From positions 1 to 13,066 of the forward strand of contig JALHJD010000058.1 in the NCBI GenBank assembly GCA_022837185.1: 13,066 nucleotides of DNA. The letters are read 5' to 3'. The notes beneath the pieces are model-generated. The model was not told the DNA's origin, did not search any database, and saw nothing but the letters and a program-made list of their open reading frames with translations. Every line of letters starts with the position of its first letter. The first letter of the stretch is position 1. The DNA is from Desulfobacteraceae bacterium (GTDB lineage: Bacteria > Desulfobacterota > Desulfobulbia > Desulfobulbales > Desulfobulbaceae). This document shows, piece by piece, positions 1 through 7,164 of the stretch. Made by a program: the position numbers and the translations under genes.

Positions 1-963
1 CATACCGGCGCGGGCGGCTACCACATCAACAGCACCGACGGCTCCAACCTGAACGGCGGCGGCGACTTCGGCTGGCTGTCCAACGAATATATGGGCGGCC
101 GTACCGGAACCACCCCGTATGCCGGTGACAATGCCGGCCACAACATCGTGGCTACTGACTTCGGCCTGAACGCGGACGGCACCCTGGCAACAGCTCCCGG
201 CGGAACCTATGACGCCAGCCTGCTTGGCTGCACGAGCTGCCACGACGCCCATGGCCAGGTCCAAGACGGTACCGCCGGCGGCTCGCTGCCGGTCGGCGCT
301 TCCGGCTCCTATGCCGCGGACGCCCCTGCAGGCACCATCAAGGGCAACTACCGTCTCCTCGGCGACTCCATGTACGAAGCCGGCCACAACATCAATGACG
401 GCTTTGCCTTCACCAATGACGCACCCGTCGCCCTGGCCAGCGGCTCCAACGGCTACCAGGTCCGCTACGGCTCCGGCATGTCCGAGTGGTGCGCCAACTG
501 CCATACCGACTACCTGGTGACCGATCCCGACTCCATGCTCGGCAAGCATCCCACCGCAGTAACCTTGAGCAAGGACGGCTATGACGTCAACTACAACTCC
601 TATGTGGCAACCGGCGATTTCACCGGTGACGTGAGCACGGCTTTTGATCCGTTGGTTCCGATTGAAACCGGCTCCACCGACCAGGCCACCCTGGTTGCGG
701 CAGGCGTGACGAGCACTGTTGGCGCCGACGCCAACTCCCAGGTCATGTGCCTCTCCTGTCATCGCGCCCATGCCTCGGCCTTCAACAACATGGGCCGCTG
801 GGACTTCGAGACCGATCAGCTGAGCAAATCGGCATATTTGACTTCGGCTTCCTTCCCGTCCACCGGCGTCGCCATGTATGGTGACGGCGTAGCCATCGAT
901 CCTGTTGCCAAGTACGGCGTAGCCCAGCGTTCGCTGTGCAACAAGTGCCATGTTCAGGACTAA
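1..963 (+). CDS. OmcS-like multiheme c-type nanowire cytochrome, 3' part (5' end outside window)
   Basis: The reading frame is open from base 1, so the gene is cut by the window edge; 320 codons and a TAA stop are visible. Four CXXCH heme-attachment motifs lie at fragment residues 77, 164, 250 and 313. Family-specific stretches match my recollection of Geobacter OmcS closely: GDFGW, GHNIVA, LATAPGGTY, YRLLG, YGSGMSEWCANCHTD, MCLSCHRAHAS and the terminal QRSLCNKCH. OmcS is a secreted six-heme protein that polymerises into conductive extracellular filaments; the missing N-terminal part would carry a signal peptide and the first two hemes. Non-motif histidines in GYHIN, GHNIV and KHPTA sit where OmcS has distal heme ligands. 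The sequence is rich in Gly, Ala, Ser and Thr with few charges, as expected for a filament subunit. It could instead be an OmcT-type paralogue; family assignment is strong, filament formation is inferred. Confidence 0.88.
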   Translation, partial: HTGAGGYHINSTDGSNLNGGGDFGWLSNEYMGGRTGTTPYAGDNAGHNIVATDFGLNADGTLATAPGGTYDASLLGCTSCHDAHGQVQDGTAGGSLPVGASGSYAADAPAGTIKGNYRLLGDSMYEAGHNINDGFAFTNDAPVALASGSNGYQVRYGSGMSEWCANCHTDYLVTDPDSMLGKHPTAVTLSKDGYDVNYNSYVATGDFTGDVSTAFDPLVPIETGSTDQATLVAAGVTSTVGADANSQVMCLSCHRAHASAFNNMGRWDFETDQLSKSAYLTSASFPSTGVAMYGDGVAIDPVAKYGVAQRSLCNKCHVQD

Positions 964-1012
964 TTTCAATAGCCTGACGCAATTCGCTTAAAGCGCATTA
1001 AAAGCCGGATCC

Positions 1013-1047
1013 AGGCCGGCGGAACATCCGTTCCGCCGGCCTTTTTT
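1013..1047 (+). terminator. Rho-independent terminator after the OmcS-like gene
   Basis: A perfect 13-bp stem (1013-1025 with 1030-1042, aggccggcggaac against gttccgccggcct) closes a 4-base atcc loop and runs into a T tract at 1042-1047. It lies 50 bases after the cytochrome stop and 140 bases before the next start, so it should isolate the OmcS-like transcript from the radical SAM gene. Confidence 0.93.
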
Positions 1048-1174
1048 ATCCCATGATTTCGATTTTCCCTCCAATACGAAACCGCAGTTTTCAGCCCGCT
1101 TAAAAAATACTCCGGGTCACCGGCTTTGTCCCTGTTTGCTTGGGAGCCAGGAACTTTATCCTACTGGGAAAAAA

Positions 1175-1180
1175 GGAGGT
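1175..1180 (+). promoter_or_regulatory. Strong ribosome binding site deciding a TTG start
   Basis: The hexamer ggaggt, preceded by an A run, ends six bases before TTG at 1187. This near-perfect Shine-Dalgarno with optimal spacing is the reason for choosing the unusual TTG codon as the start of the radical SAM gene. Confidence 0.8.
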
Positions 1181-1186
1181 TAGCCC

Positions 1187-3841
1187 TTGAAAGAAAAATC
1201 ATTAACATCACGACCTCAACAAGGGGTCGAGAACAGCCAGGAGCAATCCGCAAATTTACCCGGATCACCTGCTGTCCACCCGACTGCGGAGCCATCTCCT
1301 GAAGAGATTCAGCAGTTGGTGATTTTGATGCGACAGGGGCGCTACCAGGATGCAGAAACTCGCGCCCGGCAAATGACAAATGGTTTTCCCGACTCCGGTT
1401 TTGCCTGGAAGATACTGGGGACTTCTTTCCTGCTGCAGGGACGAAAGAAAGAAGCTTTAGACCCTCTGCTTAAGGCAGTGAGCTTACTGCCGGAAGATCC
1501 GGCTCTCCATAGCAACCTGGGCCTGATTTACTATGAATTGGCCAGTTATGATACGGCGGAAAACCATTGCCGCCTTGCTTTGCAATTCAGGGCGAATGAT
1601 GTTATCGCGCAAAACAATCTCGGCAATATTCTCCAGGCGCAGGGCCGTCCGGATGAAGCGGAAGCTTGTTTCCGCCGCGCAATAGACCTTAATCCGAATG
1701 TCGCCGAGGCACATTTTAACCTTGGTTATGCACTGCAAACGATCGGCCGCTTGGATGAAGCGGAAAACTGTTATCGCCGCGCCCTGGAAATCAGGCCGCA
1801 TTACGCAGATGCCTACGAGAACCTGGGCAATATTCTGAAAGAACGTGGCAATTTGAATGAAGCGCTGGCAAGCTGGAAGCTGTCGCTCACATATAAAGAG
1901 GATTGGCGGGAAGCTCTGAAACGCCTGACGCACCCCCTGCTGATGGATGCCGACTTGGTACGTGGTCCCCAATACCCTGCAGCCAACTTTACAGAAGCAC
2001 AGACACAATCATTCAAAGACAAAATAAAGCTGCCCCTCGAATCGTCACATGCGAAGTTGCTTGAGAAAAAGTATTCAATACCCTCGGATCCGCTTGCACC
2101 GTCTTCCGAAAATGATTCTTCCGGCAAAGCAGCGCAAAGTGCAGCAAAAAAACTGCGCGTTGTTTTACTGTACCCCCCTCCCTGGCAAATACCATCCGCT
2201 AACCTGGATATACAAAGAGGCATGCCGTTTGGGCCGCCCGCCAGTACTTTGGGACATCTGGTCGTTACCAAAGATCTTCAAACCGTTACGCAAGGTTTAC
2301 TGTCAATTGCTGCCCAGGCAAAACATGCCGGGCACGAGGTACACGTTTACAATCTGTTTGATGCGCCCTGGATAGACATTGTTTCGCTGATTGCCGAAAC
2401 CAAAGCCGATGTGTATGGAATTTCCGCGTACAATTCCAACCGGCGAGGTATGGCCGCGGTTTGCGCGGCCATCAGACAATGGCATCCTGAAGCTCATATT
2501 ACCGTCGGCGGTCCTTTCCCTACGACTCTGCCCCTTGAAACATTGAAATATTACCGTGAAATCGACACAGTGGTCATAGGGGAAGGCGAAGAGACCTTCA
2601 TGGAGATGCTTGAACATTTGGGGTCAAATCGGCCAGCTATGGGAATCCCGGGTATTGCCTGGCGCAACGGTGAAAATGTCGCTATCGGACCAGGCCGCCA
2701 CTTTGTCAAGCACCTTGACACGCTTGTCTCATCGTTCGAATACTATAGTAGTAATATTGTTATGACTTCGCGCGGCTGCCCTGGTAAATGCTCGTTTTGT
2801 GCCAGTCCCGTTTTGTGGAGAAAGAGGCTGCGTTTTTATTCTGCTGAATATTGCCTCAGCACTTTTAATAAAGCATTGGCTCGGCTGCCGGTGCCATTCA
2901 TCACGATTTCAGACGATACCTTTACCGCCCATAGAAATCGCGCAGTGAAAATATGCGATGCGATTATTGAGAATAGAATAAACTTCCTCTGGGAGTGCAA
3001 TACGCGCGCAGATGCCATCATGGATGATGAACTGCTGCGAAAAATGAGATTGGCAGGCTGCCAGACAATTTGCATCGGAGTAGAATCAGGATCACAGGAA
3101 ATACTGAACATGATGCATAAAAAAACTACTCCTGCAATGGTCCTAAAGGTGACACGTGCTATCAGAAAGTATGGAATGCATATTCACTACTACATGATCC
3201 TCGGTAATCGCGGTGAAACACCGGACACAATTAACCAGAGCATTGACCTGATCAAGTCCGGTCGGCCGAACAGCTACGTTTTCACTCCCCTGCAATTTCT
3301 GCAAGGAACGGAAGATTGGGAGCATGTCTGCAAAAACCAGGGATTGACACCGGATATATTATTCAGAAACGACTTTTCTGATCTACCTGTAGAAAGAGGG
3401 CGGAGGAAAGACTTTGAAACCGTTTTACATTATGTTTATTGCAGCATTGGAACGATTAACGGCTTTGAATATACAGTACCGGAACGGGAAGCAGTCCTGG
3501 CCCGTTTACCGGAACTACCCATTGTTCACGTGGAACTTGCCAATGCCTATTTTCGTCATGGTCAATTGGACAAAGCTGCGGCGGCATTACACCGCGCCGA
3601 AGAATTAGGTTTCCCGATCAGCAATATGCTGCTTAACCAGCACGCATGCATCTGCCTCGCCCGAAACCAGATAGATCAAGCTCTCCATTATCTGGAAAAA
3701 GCCTGCCAATCGTTCCCTGATACCATTGTGAAAAGCAATTTAGACAGATTAACCAATTGGGTCCAGAACCGGGCCAAGGGCCAGGCCGGGAAATGTATGC
3801 TCATCGATTCTGTTCAGGTACAAGGTTACGCCTCGACATAG
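1187..3841 (+). CDS. TPR / B12-binding / radical SAM / TPR protein
   Basis: An 884-residue cytoplasmic-looking protein without signal peptide. Residues 1-38 are low complexity. Residues about 39-250 hold five to six tetratricopeptide repeats (for example NLGNILQAQGRPDEAEACFR and its neighbours). A linker follows to about 320, then a Rossmann-type B12-binding domain (about 323-478, starting LRVVLLYPPP and ending VVIGEGEETF), which lacks the DXHXXG histidine, as in many B12-dependent radical SAM enzymes. The radical SAM core begins with TSRGCPGKCSFC, whose C531, C535 and C538 would hold the 4Fe-4S cluster, and continues with DDTF and GVESGS strands to about 720. Further TPR-like helices lie at about 775-850. 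The substrate cannot be read from sequence. The start is TTG with ggaggt six bases upstream. Base use is visibly more A+T-rich than in the flanking cytochromes, which suggests separate ancestry. It stands alone, after a terminator and convergent to the minus-strand operon. Confidence 0.9.
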   Translation: MKEKSLTSRPQQGVENSQEQSANLPGSPAVHPTAEPSPEEIQQLVILMRQGRYQDAETRARQMTNGFPDSGFAWKILGTSFLLQGRKKEALDPLLKAVSLLPEDPALHSNLGLIYYELASYDTAENHCRLALQFRANDVIAQNNLGNILQAQGRPDEAEACFRRAIDLNPNVAEAHFNLGYALQTIGRLDEAENCYRRALEIRPHYADAYENLGNILKERGNLNEALASWKLSLTYKEDWREALKRLTHPLLMDADLVRGPQYPAANFTEAQTQSFKDKIKLPLESSHAKLLEKKYSIPSDPLAPSSENDSSGKAAQSAAKKLRVVLLYPPPWQIPSANLDIQRGMPFGPPASTLGHLVVTKDLQTVTQGLLSIAAQAKHAGHEVHVYNLFDAPWIDIVSLIAETKADVYGISAYNSNRRGMAAVCAAIRQWHPEAHITVGGPFPTTLPLETLKYYREIDTVVIGEGEETFMEMLEHLGSNRPAMGIPGIAWRNGENVAIGPGRHFVKHLDTLVSSFEYYSSNIVMTSRGCPGKCSFCASPVLWRKRLRFYSAEYCLSTFNKALARLPVPFITISDDTFTAHRNRAVKICDAIIENRINFLWECNTRADAIMDDELLRKMRLAGCQTICIGVESGSQEILNMMHKKTTPAMVLKVTRAIRKYGMHIHYYMILGNRGETPDTINQSIDLIKSGRPNSYVFTPLQFLQGTEDWEHVCKNQGLTPDILFRNDFSDLPVERGRRKDFETVLHYVYCSIGTINGFEYTVPEREAVLARLPELPIVHVELANAYFRHGQLDKAAAALHRAEELGFPISNMLLNQHACICLARNQIDQALHYLEKACQSFPDTIVKSNLDRLTNWVQNRAKGQAGKCMLIDSVQVQGYAST

Positions 3842-3863
3842 GCGGCAGGGGAGAAGAGGAGGT

Positions 3864-3889
3864 GAGATTTCTCCCTGGGGCGGGTCGAC
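3864..3889. repeat. Probable partial copy of the dispersed agatttctccct repeat
   Basis: The stretch gagatttctccct followed by a G-rich run and gtcga resembles the right half of the complete element at 3908-3976. No matching left half is visible. Overlapping it, 3877-3882 (ggggcg) can pair with 3894-3899 (cgcccc), but no T tract follows, so it is not an obvious terminator for the radical SAM gene. Confidence 0.4.
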
Positions 3890-3907
3890 AATACGCCCCG
3901 GCGCAAC

Positions 3908-3976
3908 GTCATTTCGAACGAACCTGAGAAATCCGTACCGCATCGCCAGGAGATTTCTCCCTGCGGTCGAAATGAC
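3908..3976. repeat. Dispersed imperfect inverted repeat, copy 1
   Basis: Outer arms gtcatttcga (3908-3917) and tcgaaatgac (3967-3976) are exact reverse complements. Inner arms gagaaatc (3926-3933) and gatttctc (3952-3959) are also exact, giving a nested hairpin of 69 bases. A second copy with the same arms lies at 6100-6169. It lies in the gap between two convergent transcription units. It resembles small non-coding REP/MITE-like elements; no transposase gene is present here. Confidence 0.75.
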
Positions 3977-4015
3977 AAAAGGCCGAACCAAAAGTATAAA
4001 ACAGACAAGATCAGC

Positions 4016-4049
4016 TGTTTGCAAACAACGACGAATTCTCAGCTGAGAA
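4016..4049. other. Two short perfect palindromes downstream of the cytochrome operon
   Basis: tgtttgcaaaca (4016-4027) and ttctcagctgagaa (4036-4049) are each perfect palindromes, eight bases apart, just past the 3' end of the minus-strand operon (stop at 4085). They could form small RNA hairpins at the transcript end or be protein-binding sites. Neither has a T tract, so they are not classic terminators. Confidence 0.4.
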
Positions 4050-4084
4050 CTGATGCCGTCCGCTTCATTCCCCACCGGGATGAA

Positions 4085-4867
4085 TTATCGCACCGGCTTT
4101 GTATGACATTTGTTGCAGATCCAAATGGAAAAGGCAACATTCAGATGGCAGGCGCCGCAGTATTCCCCGCGCATGATCTGAAACATGGAATACTGCACCG
4201 TTCCTTTTTTGGCGCTGGGGAAAATCTCGGGATGGCATAATTCGCAGCCGTTCCATACGGCGTGTTTGCTGTGTGAGAAGATGACGTCGGACGCCCAGGT
4301 CGTGACGTCGATGGTGAAATCCTCCTGGGCCTTCAGCGGATCCCGGTGAAAGGAAATTCCGGGAAGGAAGTCGATCAGGGTGATTATCCCCTCTTCTTCG
4401 GCTTTTTCCCAGTCAAGGGAATGGCCGCCGGGCAATCGGGGAAAATCCTCGGTGAATTTCTCGAATTGGTATTCCCGCTGCCCCTCTGCCCCCCGTGAAT
4501 GACACCTGGCGCACTGTTTTCTCTCCTCGGCGGAAGCCTTCTCAGCGCACGAGGCGAAGACCGTTTTTTCCGCTATCTCTCTCTTCCCATCGTGACAGGA
4601 GCCGCAGTACAGCCCCTGCATATTGAAGTCGGCGGTGATCCCGGTCTCCCCGCGCTGCATGGCAAAGCCGATATCAACGTGACAGAGCCGGCAGGTGAAT
4701 TTTGCCCTGTGCAGCCAGTGGTCAAAAACCACCGGCGCCATTCCCGCCCTGGACGAGGTATTGTTGAGGACGACTTTCCCGAGTTCCTCCGGCTCAGGGA
4801 TCTTGCCGGCAAAGGATACGGCCGTCAGGAGACAGAAGAGAACAGCAGCAAATAGTATTTTCGCCAT
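4085..4867 (-). CDS. Hexaheme c7-type cytochrome (two triheme domains), paralogue B
   Basis: A 260-residue exported protein; the signal peptide runs to about SFA (residue 20). Six CXXCH motifs lie at C59, C88, C119, C208, C237 and C251, forming two c7-type triheme domains. Each domain opens with an aromatic/His stretch (APVVFDHWLHR and VIFSHSKHAVWNGCELCH) whose histidines are likely axial ligands. It is expected to be a periplasmic electron carrier. It is clearly homologous to the protein at 5208-5993, sharing CHVDIGFAM, DWEKAE, WNGCELCHPEIF, YSM and YCGACH or FCGACH. A GTG directly precedes the ATG; the ATG at 4867 is preferred because AAGG lies six bases upstream. The preceding gene stops eight bases before this ATG, so co-translation is likely. 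It is the last gene of the operon. An extra cysteine (about residue 107) is not part of a heme motif. Confidence 0.92.
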   Translation of the reverse strand: MAKILFAAVLFCLLTAVSFAGKIPEPEELGKVVLNNTSSRAGMAPVVFDHWLHRAKFTCRLCHVDIGFAMQRGETGITADFNMQGLYCGSCHDGKREIAEKTVFASCAEKASAEERKQCARCHSRGAEGQREYQFEKFTEDFPRLPGGHSLDWEKAEEEGIITLIDFLPGISFHRDPLKAQEDFTIDVTTWASDVIFSHSKHAVWNGCELCHPEIFPSAKKGTVQYSMFQIMRGEYCGACHLNVAFSIWICNKCHTKPVR

Positions 4868-4875
4868 CACCCGCC

Positions 4876-5202
4876 TTATTCCTCTTTTTCCATGAACTCA
4901 AGGGTATAAATGTAGAGTTCCTTGCACATTTTCAACCGGGTCGCGTACACTTTTCTCTCCGACCCCTGCGGTCCGTTCAGTTCGTCGAGGCGCTCCTCCA
5001 GCCTGACGCAGCGGTCGATGAAACTGCGCAGTTCATCCGGGGAAAATTCCATGGCATTCTGGGTCTTGCCGCAGACTTCGGCAAATTCCTGTTTCCAGTC
5101 ATCCGCGGCAAAAACTGTTCCATAAATGTCTGGAAACATGAATCCGGCAAACATGCCCAGGCCGAATACACAGGTCAAGGTAAAGAAGATTATTTTTTTC
5201 AT
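4876..5202 (-). CDS. Small exported protein of unknown function between two hexaheme cytochromes
   Basis: A 108-residue protein that I do not recognise. The start is set at the ATG of MKKIIFF because a typical signal sequence follows (basic MKK, hydrophobic core, cleavage probably after FAA at residue 33). A frame open further upstream would add ten residues but overlap the preceding gene. The mature part is short, charged and predicted mainly helical, with cysteines at 44, 65 and 93 and no CXXCH, so it should not bind covalent heme. It begins five bases after the stop of the first hexaheme gene and ends just before the second, so it is probably made with them. A periplasmic accessory or partner of the hexaheme cytochromes is the natural guess, but only from context. 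Confidence 0.75.
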   Translation of the reverse strand: MKKIIFFTLTCVFGLGMFAGFMFPDIYGTVFAADDWKQEFAEVCGKTQNAMEFSPDELRSFIDRCVRLEERLDELNGPQGSERKVYATRLKMCKELYIYTLEFMEKEE

Positions 5203-5207
5203 GCGTC

Positions 5208-5993
5208 CTATTGCACCTTCTGCGTATGGCATCTCTGGCAGTCAAGAAGCGGAAAGGCAACGGAACCATGACAGGCTCCGCAGAATTTCCCCTCGTAGAT
5301 GTCAACCATGGAATACTTTGTGGTTCCCCTTTTTATGCCGATGAATATTTCCGGATGGCACAGTTCGCAGCCGTTCCAGACCGTGTGCTTTTTATGGGAA
5401 AAGATGATTTCAGGCATCCCCTCCACCTTGGCGTCCAGTTCAAAGTCCTTCTGCACCACGAGTTCGTCCCTCTTGATGGAGACACCCTCGATATAATCGG
5501 AAGGGGTGATCTTGCCCTCGGCTTCCGCCTTTTCCCAGTCAACGCCGTTGCCGAATCGCTCCTTGGGCAGCCCTCTGGTCGTTTCGGCAAAATCAAATTT
5601 CCGTTCCACTTTCTTGCCCAGGGAATGGCAGCGGTCGCACGTTTCGGTGCTTTTCAGGCCGAAATCAAGCTCACAGGATGAGAATGCTTTCTGGCCGTTG
5701 TGGCATGTACCGCAATAGTAGCCGGACATATTGTCCACCGCCCTGATATCCGTCGCTCCCGCCTTCATGGCAAAGCCGATGTCCACGTGGCAGACCCGGC
5801 AGGTGAAATTCATCCGGTGCTGCCAGTGGTCAAAGACCACGGGGGCAAGCCGGGCCCCTTCCGAATAATTGTTGATGACCACCCTGCCGTACTCAAAAGG
5901 CAGGGGCCGCCTTTTCTTGACCCCGGTCTCGGCAAAGGCAACGCCGAGGAAGACAATGGCCGATACGATCGCAAGAAAAAGAGTCTTCTTCAT
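5208..5993 (-). CDS. Hexaheme c7-type cytochrome (two triheme domains), paralogue A
   Basis: A 261-residue exported protein with signal peptide MKKTLFLAIVSAIVFLGVAF and cleavage near AFA (residue 21). Six CXXCH motifs lie at C65, C94, C119, C209, C238 and C252, in two c7-type triheme domains of similar layout, so the protein itself arose by internal duplication. It is expected to shuttle electrons in the periplasm. The frame is open back to 6104, but the ATG at 5993 is chosen because GGGGAGG lies four bases upstream and the signal peptide begins there. The 266-base gap before it contains a dispersed repeat, so it may have its own promoter or depend on read-through from the NHL gene. It is paralogous to the cytochrome at 4085-4867; the pair brackets a small exported protein. 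Confidence 0.93.
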   Translation of the reverse strand: MKKTLFLAIVSAIVFLGVAFAETGVKKRRPLPFEYGRVVINNYSEGARLAPVVFDHWQHRMNFTCRVCHVDIGFAMKAGATDIRAVDNMSGYYCGTCHNGQKAFSSCELDFGLKSTETCDRCHSLGKKVERKFDFAETTRGLPKERFGNGVDWEKAEAEGKITPSDYIEGVSIKRDELVVQKDFELDAKVEGMPEIIFSHKKHTVWNGCELCHPEIFIGIKRGTTKYSMVDIYEGKFCGACHGSVAFPLLDCQRCHTQKVQ

Positions 5994-6099
5994 TTTCCCT
6001 CCCCTTGGTGAAGATCTCCCGTACCGCCTGACAAGCGGCAGGCTGCGAACCTGGAAGAAGCCGACGATTACTTTGCAAACCCCAGGCACCCGCCTTCCT

Positions 6100-6169
6100 G
6101 TCATATCGAACGTATGTGAGATATCTCATACGTGAAGGTGACGAGATTTCTCCCTACGGTCGAAATGAC
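6100..6169. repeat. Dispersed imperfect inverted repeat, copy 2
   Basis: The left arm gtcatatcga (6100-6109) and right arm tcgaaatgac (6160-6169) are reverse complements except for one base, and the inner agatttctccct segment matches copy 1 at 3908-3976. The middle carries the palindrome tgagatatctca. It lies within the intergenic gap between the NHL gene and the first hexaheme gene, about 105 bases upstream of the latter's start, where it could affect the shared transcript. Confidence 0.75.
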
Positions 6170-6220
6170 AAAAATTTGCTGCCTCAAAGCACCCACCTGA
6201 ACTCTATGATAACACCCTAA

Positions 6221-6262
6221 CAGCCTTCAGCCTATAGCCTACAGCCTAAAGGCTATTGCCTA
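6221..6262. repeat. Heptamer tandem repeat abutting the NHL stop codon
   Basis: Six consecutive 7-base units: cagcctt, cagccta, tagccta, cagccta, aaggcta, ttgccta. The last unit contains the stop codon of the NHL gene (6260-6262 on the minus strand), so the tract begins exactly at the gene's 3' end. Units four and five together form a small hairpin (agcct-aa-aggct). No T tract accompanies it. Confidence 0.65.
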
Positions 6263-7159
6263 TTCCTCACTAACAAATATCTGCACCCGGCTGTTGCCCC
6301 GGTCGGCGATAAAGAATGTCCCTCCCTCGCTGATGCACAACTGGCTCGGATAATAAAACTGGGAATCCTTCCAGCCGTAGCCGAACTTGTGCCCCAGGAA
6401 GGAGCCGTCCCGGTTCAGCATGACCAGGCTGCCGCCATGCTTGTCCACCAGGTAAATGGTGCCGCCCTTGTCAAGGGCGATGCCGGTGGGAAAATTCGCG
6501 TACTCCTTCAATCCCTTTGACAGGGGCTCAAACCCGTCCGCGTCCGGTCCGGCGTGATACACGGCGACTTCCGTGCTGTCCACCAGAAAAATATTCCCCT
6601 GCCCGTCCACGGCCAGATCGGAGAAAAATCCGGCCTGACCGGGAAAGGAGACATGCCTGAGATAGTTCCCCTCGGCGTCGAGGACCAGAACCAGGCCATC
6701 GGCAAGATCGAGGATGTACACTTTGTCATTCCGGTCGATCTTGAAGCTTCGCGGCATCAGCTTCCGGCTGACCGGCGATCCCTTGGGGGCAAGAGAACCC
6801 TTTTCCGTTCCGTCCGGGTTGAAGATCCGAATGCGCTTGTCCCTGCCGTCAAGGGCGTATATTTCTCCCTTTGAGTTTATCTGCACGGCGATGGGAGAAA
6901 TAATGGGCATTTCCGGTCCCACCGGCTCGGCGGTCCGGTTGCTGAACCTATAACTGACCAGCCTGTTGTTTGCCGTATCGGCAACGATCACCAGCTCATC
7001 GGTGCAGGCCACGCCTTCGGGGTATTTCAGGCCGATCTCCTGGTCGCCTTCATAGACCGCCTGGACAAATTTCATTTTTGCCGGGCCGGCCCCAAGGGCC
7101 GGTCCGGCGACCATACAACCGAGCAATAGTATGCTGAAGAGGATGGATGATTTGCTCAT
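6260..7159 (-). CDS. Exported NHL-repeat six-bladed beta-propeller protein
   Basis: A 299-residue protein with an N-terminal signal peptide (cleavage near PALGA, residue 24). Six NHL-type blades follow: around residues 47-72, 88-113, 136-161, 179-201, 224-250 and 270-295, each with a hydrophobic strand and a D-rich or ADxxNxR-type turn (ADTANNRL first, ADRGNSRV last). No heme motif and no enzymatic signature are visible. NHL propellers commonly act as binding platforms, so a structural or assembly role beside the multiheme cytochromes is likely but inferred. The start at 7159 is preferred over an upstream frame opening at 7342, because GGAGGT lies seven bases before it and a signal peptide begins there. 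It follows the 16-heme gene with a five-base gap. Confidence 0.9.
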   Translation of the reverse strand: MSKSSILFSILLLGCMVAGPALGAGPAKMKFVQAVYEGDQEIGLKYPEGVACTDELVIVADTANNRLVSYRFSNRTAEPVGPEMPIISPIAVQINSKGEIYALDGRDKRIRIFNPDGTEKGSLAPKGSPVSRKLMPRSFKIDRNDKVYILDLADGLVLVLDAEGNYLRHVSFPGQAGFFSDLAVDGQGNIFLVDSTEVAVYHAGPDADGFEPLSKGLKEYANFPTGIALDKGGTIYLVDKHGGSLVMLNRDGSFLGHKFGYGWKDSQFYYPSQLCISEGGTFFIADRGNSRVQIFVSEE

Positions 7160-7164
7160 TCTCT

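Noticed and set aside
1122..1140. GG...TTGCTT before the radical SAM gene as a sigma-54 promoter
   Set aside because: The GG and GC elements are 14 bases apart rather than the required 10.
5994..6104. Possible N-terminal extension of the first hexaheme cytochrome
   Set aside because: The longer frame overlaps the dispersed repeat and would bury the signal peptide. The ATG at 5993 has GGGGAGG just upstream.
7090..7159. NHL protein as a lipoprotein (LLLGC in the signal region)
   Set aside because: Leu at the -2 position is a poor lipobox fit and a normal cleavage site follows at ALGA; left undecided, but not called.
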